A stretch of 11,181 nt of DNA from Deltaproteobacteria bacterium (GTDB taxonomy: Bacteria > Desulfobacterota > Syntrophia > Syntrophales > UBA5619): positions 1 to 11,181 of the forward strand of contig JAMDBG010000201.1 in the NCBI GenBank assembly GCA_023487865.1, read 5' to 3'. A program made the position numbers and the translations under genes. This document shows positions 6,355-11,181 of this stretch, in pieces; within the stretch, counting starts at the first letter, position 1; the number at the start of each line of letters is the position of its first letter. The notes under the pieces are model-generated. The model did not search any database. It had not been told where the DNA came from and was given only the letters and a program-made list of their open reading frames with translations.

Positions 6355-6480
6355 TCATGACGTCACCAGCCCATCCTTGACGATTTCAAAGAGGCGATCA
6401 ACGATCCTGATGCAGTCTTTCTTGGACATGCCGAGTTGATCGTAAGGGGACTCGATGATCTCAATCTTTGTCAGCCTCAT
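6355..6480 (-). CDS. 41-residue HU/IHF N-terminal-like miniprotein
   Basis: Reads MRLTKIEIIESPYDQLGMSK then KDCIRIVDRLFEIVKDGLVTS and stops at TGA 6357-6355. The pattern 'lTK.eIie..y..lG.sKk....ivd..Fei.kd.L' is that of helices 1 and 2 of IHF/HU proteins, but the product ends before the beta-sheet and DNA-contacting arms (full proteins are about 90-100 aa). Only about 36 bp separate its stop from pspC and no remainder of the gene is present in any frame, so this is not a simple frameshift. The ATG overlaps the hydrolase stop as ATGA (6480-6477), typical of translational coupling. It could be a truncated relic or a functional small dimerisation domain. Homology to HU/IHF is by pattern and fairly convincing. 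Confidence 0.65.
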   Translation of the reverse strand: MRLTKIEIIESPYDQLGMSKKDCIRIVDRLFEIVKDGLVTS

Positions 6481-7436
6481 GGTGGTCCCCTCTTCTCCTT
6501 CAAATAGCTTACATAGTATGACGCCGTTTCCTTGGATTTTTCCAGCATGGGGGCATGTCCCGTATCTTTCATGATGACAGTTTTGTAGTTTTTCAAGTTC
6601 CGCTCTAAAATCGATACACCTCCCACATCCAAAATCTTGTCGGCATCACCCCAGATAATTAAGACCGGTGCCTCAATTTTAGGCAAATAGGGTTCCAGGA
6701 GGTTCTCTTTTGACGCGGATGTTTCTTTTGTAACGTTTCCTACCATTTCGTTCCATATCTTTTTGTTGAATTTCCTATGCGCAATCGCATCTGCAACCAG
6801 GACTTTCTTAAACTGGGAGGGTATGAATGGTGGTTTTTTAAAACATAGTTTTAGGAATCGATCAAAATCCTCTGTATTGTTTGTCAATAAAGGATTAATA
6901 CCTCTCTGTAAAAGGATGAGCACCTCACTCGGATGAGGAGAGCCGACGCCGCCGGGAGCCAACAATCCGACAGTTACAACTTTTTGAGGATATTTTGCGG
7001 CATACATTCCGGCAAGCATCCCTCCCATGGAATTCCCTGCCACATGAAATCTTCCGATCTTTAGCGCCGCCATGAACCGATCGATCCGGGTCAGTTGATT
7101 TTCCGCTGCATAACTTTCATTTTGTATCTGAGAACTTTCACCAAAACCGGGAATATCGGGGATCACCACGTGATAATCACCGGTCAGGTGCTTTGCAAAT
7201 TGTATCCAGGTGTCTTTATTCACACCGAAGCCATGCAGCAACAGCACTGTTTGCCCTTTTCCACCTTCCAGATATACAATTTTGTGATCGTCTACCTGGA
7301 TTTCCTTCTTGACCAAACCTGCATTATATCTTCCAGCCTTTACCGTCAGCTTGAACAATGTGTCTGGAAACAGGAAATAGATCCCAGCAAGGACCAAAAC
7401 AAGGAGCCCCAGGCTGACTGCCAGTACGTTTTTCAT
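6477..7436 (-). CDS. Membrane-anchored alpha/beta hydrolase
   Basis: 319 residues. Residues 5-23 form a hydrophobic N-terminal anchor or uncleaved signal, so the hydrolase domain is probably periplasmic. The fold is shown by the oxyanion loop LLLHGFG (65-71), DIPGFGES (94-101), nucleophile elbow GNSMGG with Ser136, the acid-bearing WGDAD (Asp264/266), and TGHAPMLE with His294. The triad is complete. Such enzymes are esterases, lipases or C-C hydrolases; the substrate cannot be told. The start at 7436 (MKNVLAV) is chosen over one 10 codons earlier because AAGGAGG sits 7 nt upstream. First gene of an apparent operon with the IHF-like miniprotein (4-bp overlap), pspC and the methyltransferase. 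Confidence 0.9.
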   Translation of the reverse strand: MKNVLAVSLGLLVLVLAGIYFLFPDTLFKLTVKAGRYNAGLVKKEIQVDDHKIVYLEGGKGQTVLLLHGFGVNKDTWIQFAKHLTGDYHVVIPDIPGFGESSQIQNESYAAENQLTRIDRFMAALKIGRFHVAGNSMGGMLAGMYAAKYPQKVVTVGLLAPGGVGSPHPSEVLILLQRGINPLLTNNTEDFDRFLKLCFKKPPFIPSQFKKVLVADAIAHRKFNKKIWNEMVGNVTKETSASKENLLEPYLPKIEAPVLIIWGDADKILDVGGVSILERNLKNYKTVIMKDTGHAPMLEKSKETASYYVSYLKEKRGPP

Positions 7437-7609
7437 CTCCCGTCCTCCTTGCTTCCCTGAATCCATGGCCTATGGGAATTGGTTATACTTCTTCCGGATG
7501 CCGGCTCTCAGTCACCATTCCGTTGCACAGCGCCGGTAATCGCATTTTTTATGTTTTGATGCCTTGAAAGCATCATAACATGATGTGATTCAAACGCCCG
7601 TCATATGGC

Positions 7610-8536
7610 TTAGGGCAGTTTCGTCGTCAGTTCACGATAGATTCGACGCACGGCAATCTCCAACGCTCTTTCGTAACCTTTGAATTTTTTGAATTGGGGG
7701 AGATCAATGGCACTTACCGTTTCACTTTCCGAGGCACCTGTCGCCACTTGTTTCTGCACGGCATCATGAACATCCTTTAGGATCTGCCAGTGGCTGCGCA
7801 ATCCGGCACGTGTATCCTTCAGGTTTTTGGGAAGAAAGCCATGCCCAGGCACGAAGATGTCGGCCTTCAATGTTTCAGCGGCTTCGATCGCCTGCATCCA
7901 TTTGGAGCTATAGCCTTCAGATATATAGGGGAACTCATTACTGTAGAAGGTTTCACCCATGTAGACTATCCGATCTTCCGGTATAAACACCATCGTATCT
8001 GCCTGTGAATGTGCCTTGCCGAGATAGATGATCTGTATTTCCTTACCGCCAAGATAGAGCGTCAGGCGTTCGCGGAAGGTTTGATTGGGAAGCTTCTTTT
8101 TCATTTCTTCAGGCGAGTTTTTCTCAATGAGCTTCAAGAGGCTGATACGATAATTCTCATGTCCGATTTTGATGGTATCCGCATAGATAGCGTTTCCTCC
8201 GGTGAAGGGGACATGAGGGGTAGTGGATATCAGAAAGCGTATCGGCTGTGAGGTCATCCGAGAAATGGATTCTCGCACCCTGCTGGCAATGGCCTCTGTC
8301 CGCTGGGTGTCTATAACGACAACACCTTCATTGGTAACTATGACTCCGTTGTTGAAGGTGGAGGAGACACCCGGCGTATCATCGCCGTGAAGGTAGACAT
8401 AGTAACCGGGCTTTAACTCCTTCAGCCCATGGGAACGGTCAAATTCCTGTGCTGACAGATACGAAGGAAGCAATGATAGAATTGTAGAAACAATGCATGC
8501 AATACAAATCCGGAAAAAAGCGGCAATGTCAGGCAT
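7610..8536 (-). CDS. Exported metallo-beta-lactamase-fold protein with degenerate metal site
   Basis: 308 residues with a signal peptide (hydrophobic 6-24, likely cleavage LSA29|Q30). The MBL fold is recognised from VIVTNEGVVVIDTQRT (65-80), TGGNAIYAD, YLGKAHSQADTMVFIPED (171-188), VYMGETF and FVPGHG (228-233). It resembles the SoxH/periplasmic MBL group. The canonical HxHxDH is replaced: aligned on TGGN, it reads T106-P-H108-V-P110-F111, so only the second His remains. His176 and His232 are kept, and the bridging Asp is Glu195. Zinc hydrolase activity is therefore doubtful; it may bind one metal or act as a non-enzymatic binding protein. GGGGAG precedes the ATG. It is separated by 173 bp from the hydrolase start and is probably its own unit. 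Confidence 0.87.
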   Translation of the reverse strand: MPDIAAFFRICIACIVSTILSLLPSYLSAQEFDRSHGLKELKPGYYVYLHGDDTPGVSSTFNNGVIVTNEGVVVIDTQRTEAIASRVRESISRMTSQPIRFLISTTPHVPFTGGNAIYADTIKIGHENYRISLLKLIEKNSPEEMKKKLPNQTFRERLTLYLGGKEIQIIYLGKAHSQADTMVFIPEDRIVYMGETFYSNEFPYISEGYSSKWMQAIEAAETLKADIFVPGHGFLPKNLKDTRAGLRSHWQILKDVHDAVQKQVATGASESETVSAIDLPQFKKFKGYERALEIAVRRIYRELTTKLP

Positions 8537-8780
8537 ACATCTCCCCTCTGTTAAATTTTCATGACTCCCGTCTCTGATCGTTTTTCGCTAATCCTCAATG
8601 ACCACATGCCTCTCATACCACTCTTGAAGCATCTCCAGGTCGATATTCCTGATTGCCGATCCAGATTATTCCCGCCGTGTGCCTATATCGGTCAATATCG
8701 GTGCTGTCCAGCCGGATCGGCTGCCCCATGATTTTGCCCTTCAGGGTCTTCCTGGACTCTCCTCCATAATACTGTCGTGA
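8537..8780 (-). pseudogene. Possible decayed coding remnant, about 240 bp, otherwise featureless
   Basis: No intact gene. On the minus strand one frame reads KGKIMGQPIRLDSTDIDRY (about 8734-8678) and another, nearer the MBL gene, reads IDLEMLQEWYERHVVIED then TAG (about 8645-8589). Both look protein-like but lie in different frames, as a frameshifted gene remnant would. The family was not recognised. This reading is weak. The stretch also holds a short direct repeat, ATATCGGT twice at about 8684-8699. Confidence 0.25.
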
Positions 8781-9041
8781 TTAATCGGGTTTTATGGATT
8801 GAGGATATGGAAAATAGAAGATGATGTCAACGGAATAAGTGGCAGGCATCGATGCGAGAGAGACTCTGGTTGCTTGATTCCAGCTACTATTCAGCCGTAA
8901 TGATTCAGTAGAACTGAGAATTACGGATTGAAGCAAAGTAACGTAGGCATCACAGCTGCTTCCCGTTCCTGTGCAGAGTCTCTTTATGTGTGCAAGCAGC
9001 GAATACAAGTTATTCCTGCATGGCATGTCACACCGTGACAT
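8781..9041 (-). CDS. Doubtful small hypothetical ORF (86 aa)
   Basis: An open frame MSRCDMPCRNNLY ... PQSIKPD with no recognisable domain, signal peptide or conserved motif. In its favour, a full AAGGAGG (9060-9054) lies upstream, though 12 nt from the ATG, which is longer than usual. Against it are its Ser/Thr-rich composition and lack of family resemblance. The start codon lies inside a perfect dyad (9025-9041). Listed because this stretch otherwise holds no gene. Confidence 0.2.
   Translation of the reverse strand: MSRCDMPCRNNLYSLLAHIKRLCTGTGSSCDAYVTLLQSVILSSTESLRLNSSWNQATRVSLASMPATYSVDIIFYFPYPQSIKPD
9025..9041. repeat. Perfect 7-3-7 dyad overlapping a TATAAT
   Basis: ATGTCAC, ACC, GTGACAT is a perfect palindrome with a 3-bp centre, of a size typical for dimeric repressor sites. 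On the plus strand TATAAT begins at its last base (9041-9046), but no good -35 stands 16-18 bp before it. On the minus strand it contains the start codon of the doubtful 86-aa ORF, where it could form an mRNA hairpin. Confidence 0.45.
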
Positions 9042-9124
9042 ATAATTAGAAGACCTCCTTCACACGATCATTCCACAAGAAAGAGAGGAGATATAAAAGT
9101 GGCGAAAAAATGACAAAAACCAGA

Positions 9125-9168
9125 GGAAAGAAAGAAGGGCTTTTGGTTGTTTACAAATCCGCAAGCCC
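9125..9168 (-). terminator. Probable terminator of tRNA-Leu
   Basis: Reading the minus strand after the tRNA: GGGCTT (9168-9163), a 20-nt loop, AAGCCC (9142-9137), then a pyrimidine tract TTCTTTCTTTCC (9136-9125). The long loop makes it imperfect. The plus strand also has CTGTTTTTG after the second arm, so it could work both ways. Confidence 0.5.
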
Positions 9169-9180
9169 CTGTTTTTGTTC

Positions 9181-9268
9181 TGGTGCCGGAGGTCGGAATC
9201 GAACCGACATGACCGCGAGGATCGGGGGATTTTGAGTCCCCTGCGTCTACCAGTTTCACCACTCCGGC
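9181..9268 (-). tRNA. tRNA-Leu (anticodon CAA)
   Basis: 88 nt including an encoded CCA. Acceptor GCCGGAG pairs with CTCCGGC, discriminator A. The anticodon stem GGGGA/TCCCC encloses loop CTCAAAA, giving anticodon CAA (reads UUG). A long class II variable arm (GATC/GGTC) and T-arm GTCGG-TTCGATT-CCGAC confirm leucine. It is transcribed away from tRNA-Ala and read from a promoter just upstream. Confidence 0.96.
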
Positions 9269-9278
9269 ACGGCGCTGA

Positions 9279-9306
9279 TTATTATGATAGAGCCTGTAAA
9301 TGTCAA
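9279..9306 (-). promoter_or_regulatory. Putative promoter of tRNA-Leu
   Basis: Minus-strand TTGACA (9306-9301), 16-bp spacer, TAATAA (9284-9279). The start would fall only a few bases before the mature tRNA 5' end. Confidence 0.5.
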
Positions 9307-9316
9307 GATAAATGTG

Positions 9317-9345
9317 TTGACAAAGCGTTGGCGCCTGTGTTAGAT
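9317..9345 (+). promoter_or_regulatory. Putative promoter of tRNA-Ala
   Basis: TTGACA (9317-9322), 17-bp spacer, TTAGAT (9340-9345). The start near 9352 leaves a leader of about 24 nt before the tRNA. Divergent from the tRNA-Leu promoter, with -35 boxes 10 bp apart. Confidence 0.6.
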
Positions 9346-9375
9346 GCTTAAAACTTAAGCGAAAGCCAAGCAAGT

Positions 9376-9451
9376 GGGGTTGTAGCTCAGCTGGGAGAGC
9401 GCTTGAATGGCATTCAAGAGGCCGCGAGTTCGATCCTCGCCAGCTCCACCA
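9376..9451 (+). tRNA. tRNA-Ala (anticodon GGC)
   Basis: 76 nt with encoded CCA. Acceptor GGGGTTG/CAGCTCC contains the G3:U70 wobble that identifies alanine tRNAs. D-arm GCTC/GAGC, anticodon stem CTTGA/TCAAG around ATGGCAT (anticodon GGC, reads GCC/GCU), T-arm GCGAG-TTCGATC-CTCGC. All arms pair. Confidence 0.97.
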
Positions 9452-9458
9452 GAAATGA

Positions 9459-9497
9459 AAAGGGGTTAAGCTGCGTGCTTGCCCCTTTATTGTTTTT
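9459..9497 (+). terminator. Rho-independent terminator after tRNA-Ala
   Basis: AAAGGGG (9459-9465), 16-nt loop, CCCCTTT (9482-9488), then ATTGTTTTT. Well placed 8 nt after the tRNA end. A further small hairpin, GGCTTT-GG-AAAGCC (9498-9511), follows directly. Confidence 0.75.
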
Positions 9498-9777
9498 GGC
9501 TTTGGAAAGCCCCCTGATAACGGGAAAGTTTATCGGAACAGTTACCAGCAGGAAGTTGTTTCTGCCGGGCGAAAATGCGCACCGATCCCCGGCGCCGACT
9601 GCAAAAGCATGTCGAGCGCCACGGAATACAATGGAACATGTGTAACTGCCCTGTGACGGCCATTGCCGTCGCATCATTTTGCGAACCCTGGGTTCGCGAC
9701 CTAACCGCAAATGTATTTGCAGATCTTCATCTGGCTGAGAGTGCGACTTGGCAAGAAGGAGTCAAGGAGTATTTTCA
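9498..9777 (+). promoter_or_regulatory. Gene-free structured leader of the DEAD-box helicase gene
   Basis: 280 bp without a convincing ORF. Open frames here are antisense or pass through the tRNA. In the last 125 bp there are three consecutive perfect hairpins: GACGGC-CATT-GCCGTC (9655-9670), GCGAACC-CTG-GGTTCGC (9681-9697) and GCAAAT-GT-ATTTGC (9707-9720). None has a T-run, so they are not ordinary terminators. Long structured leaders are known for cold-induced RNA helicase mRNAs; a similar control is possible here. No convincing -35/-10 pair was found. Confidence 0.45.
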
Positions 9778-11133
9778 GTGAATTTTGAACAGTTTTCTTT
9801 CGAACCGGGCATCGTCGCCGGCATCAGGACTGCCGGTTACACGACGCCCACCCCCATTCAGGAAAAGGCCATTCCCCTCGTGCTCGCCGGACGGGACGTC
9901 TTGGGGCTGGCGCAGACCGGCACCGGTAAAACAGCGGCCTTTGTCCTGCCCATTCTGCAGCGGCTTGCCACAGGCCCGTCACGGCGGACTCGCGCCCTGA
10001 TTGTCGCTCCCACGCGCGAGCTCGCCGAGCAGATCCATCAGACGATCATCGACCTGGGAAAAGGTGTCCGGGTGAAGAGCGTCTCCATCTACGGCGGCGT
10101 GGGCAAAGGTCCCCAGGCCTCGGCATTGCGCCGCGGCGCGGAGATCGTCGTTGCCTGTCCCGGCCGTCTGCTCGACCATATCGGCGACGGCGGCGTCGAT
10201 CTGTCCCACGTGGAAGTCCTGGTGCTGGATGAGGCCGATCGCATGTGCGATATGGGCTTCCTGCCCGACATTCGCCTCATTCTCAAGCATCTGCCCGCGC
10301 AGCGCCAGACGCTCTTTTTTTCCGCCACCATGCCGAAGGATATCCGCAGCCTGGCGAGCAGCATCCTCAAAAACCCGGCCACGGTTCAGATCGGCATGAA
10401 CGCCCCCGTAGAGACCGTCTCCCATGCTCTCTATCCGACACCCGATGGCCTGAAGACGAAACTCCTGCTTGCGATGCTCAAACAGACCGTGACGGGACGT
10501 GTCCTGATCTTCACCAGGACCAAGCATCGCGCCAAGAACCTGGCCCAGGATCTGGAGAAGCACAGCTACCGCGTGTCGGCGCTGCAGGGCAACATGACGC
10601 AAAACCGCCGGCAGGATGCGATCAACGGCTTTCGGGACGGGAAATATGACATTCTCGTTGCCACCGACATCGCTTCGCGGGGGATCGACGTGCAGGAGAT
10701 CTCGCATGTGATCAATTTCGACATGCCGAACACGGTCGATGCGTATACCCACCGCATCGGCCGGACGGGCCGCGCGTCCCAGACCGGCGAGGCCTTCACA
10801 TTCACCGGTCAGGCGGATGAAACCATGGTTCGCGAAATCGAACAGGTGCTGGGCGCCCGAATCGAACGGCGCAAGCTGCCCGATTTTGATTACAGCAGCT
10901 TCGCCTCGGAGAGCCCCGCCCGGCAGGGCCGCCCGGGCCGGACCAGGGAGCAGCAGTCACCCCGCACTTACAGCCGAACCCGTAAAGGTTCCGACCGCGT
11001 CGTAAACGCCCGGGAGCCTTCGGGACAGCAACCGGCACGGCGCCACACCGGGGGCGAAAGCAGCTATGCGCCTGTCCGCCGTCCGCAGCAGCGCCGGCAA
11101 TTCGCCGCGTCGTCGGCCAAGCGCACCTGGTAA
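9778..11133 (+). CDS. DEAD-box ATP-dependent RNA helicase, RhlE-like
   Basis: 451 residues. It unwinds short RNA duplexes using ATP and acts in ribosome assembly, mRNA decay or cold adaptation. All motifs are present: aromatic F upstream and Q motif GYTTPTPIQ (20-28), motif I AQTGTGKT (45-52), Ia PTRELA (78-83), GG, Ib CPGRLLD (127-133, usually TPGRL), II DEAD (151-154), III SAT (182-184), IV VLIFTRT (242-248), V ATDIASRGIDV (295-305) and VI HRIGRTGRA (325-333). The tail after residue 365 is rich in R, G, S, Q and P, typical of RhlE and likely an RNA-binding extension. The GTG at 9778 is chosen over an upstream TTG because AAGGAG (9764-9769) lies 8 nt before it and the protein then begins at the expected FEQFSFEPGI. 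It could be DeaD-like, but its length fits RhlE. Confidence 0.94.
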   Translation: MNFEQFSFEPGIVAGIRTAGYTTPTPIQEKAIPLVLAGRDVLGLAQTGTGKTAAFVLPILQRLATGPSRRTRALIVAPTRELAEQIHQTIIDLGKGVRVKSVSIYGGVGKGPQASALRRGAEIVVACPGRLLDHIGDGGVDLSHVEVLVLDEADRMCDMGFLPDIRLILKHLPAQRQTLFFSATMPKDIRSLASSILKNPATVQIGMNAPVETVSHALYPTPDGLKTKLLLAMLKQTVTGRVLIFTRTKHRAKNLAQDLEKHSYRVSALQGNMTQNRRQDAINGFRDGKYDILVATDIASRGIDVQEISHVINFDMPNTVDAYTHRIGRTGRASQTGEAFTFTGQADETMVREIEQVLGARIERRKLPDFDYSSFASESPARQGRPGRTREQQSPRTYSRTRKGSDRVVNAREPSGQQPARRHTGGESSYAPVRRPQQRRQFAASSAKRTW

Positions 11134-11181
11134 CTTTCACTTCCCGGCACCTTGCCACCACATCACCGGGGCTGAAGAATG

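Noticed and set aside
7561..7585. CATCAT-AAC-ATGATG inverted repeat between the MBL and hydrolase genes
   Set aside because: Short, AT-rich and without a T-run or promoter context; could arise by chance.
4461..9041. Genomic island with integrase and att repeats at tRNA-Leu
   Set aside because: No integrase, no repeat of the tRNA 3' end and no phage genes were found; only base composition and gene content suggest transfer.
9090..9240. Small plus-strand frame starting MTKTRGKKEGLL after a GAGGAG
   Set aside because: It runs into tRNA-Leu antisense and overlaps the probable tRNA terminator; the purine-rich tract explains the SD-like sequence.
9068..9373. Minus-strand 101-codon frame
   Set aside because: It reads through tRNA-Leu; the VKLVDAGDSKSPDPRGH-type peptide is the usual false translation of a tRNA gene.
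9414..9710. Minus-strand 98-codon frame ending ARIELAAS
   Set aside because: This ending is the well-known false translation of an antisense tRNA; no other support.
9979..10752. Minus-strand 257-codon frame opposite the helicase
   Set aside because: Antisense of a gene with all DEAD-box motifs; no ribosome site or domain.

Overview
The window looks like chromosomal DNA from a Gram-negative bacterium, most plausibly a deltaproteobacterium-type anaerobe (Desulfobacterota, Syntrophales-like). This is inferred from a GspE-type secretion ATPase, a PanB of the anaerobe type, a DUF1841 protein, a PspC protein and SD-led genes. No marker gene fixes the taxon. By eye, both ends (about 1-2700 and 9780-11133) are GC-rich. 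The middle (about 4450-9130) is clearly AT-richer and carries less familiar genes, nearly all on the minus strand, so it looks like an accessory block. It ends next to a pair of divergent tRNA genes.

Left end (1-1734): a type II secretion/type IV pilus assembly ATPase gene (gspE-like) lies on the minus strand and runs off the left edge. Just upstream of its 5' end, the last 77 codons of the same gene appear again on the plus strand, head-to-head. Bases 1-114 are a perfect reverse complement of 1501-1614. Flipping 115-1500 would rebuild one continuous plus-strand gspE reading into the gene's normal stop. This is either a fold-back assembly/amplification chimera or a real inversion or inverted duplication. 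The missing ribosome site at the breakpoint favours an artefact or a broken gene. It is the most striking structure in the window.

Centre-left (1763-4393): panB (pantothenate pathway) converges on an orphan otnK (3-oxo-tetronate kinase), with only 2 bp between their stops. Upstream of otnK is a short region with two divergent sigma70-like promoters. One serves otnK; the other serves a small plus-strand protein made of a GspE-N-terminal-like (MshEN-type) domain alone.

Accessory block (4478-8536, minus strand): in transcription order this holds an exported metallo-beta-lactamase-fold protein with most metal ligands lost, then a tight cluster of a membrane-anchored alpha/beta hydrolase, a 41-residue HU/IHF N-terminal-like miniprotein (ATGA overlap with the hydrolase), a PspC-domain protein, and a class I methyltransferase that carries a signal peptide (8-bp overlap with pspC). 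These are followed by a DUF1841 protein and a seven-cysteine rubredoxin-like small protein. The mix of membrane, exported and regulatory-looking parts suggests an envelope-related operon, but no pathway can be assigned.

Right end (8537-11133): about 640 bp with no confident gene (a decayed coding remnant and a weak small ORF), then tRNA-Leu(CAA) on minus and tRNA-Ala(GGC) on plus, each with its own promoter and terminator. After a leader with three tandem perfect hairpins comes a RhlE-like DEAD-box RNA helicase. No CRISPR array, rRNA, complete insertion sequence, integrase or phage gene was seen.
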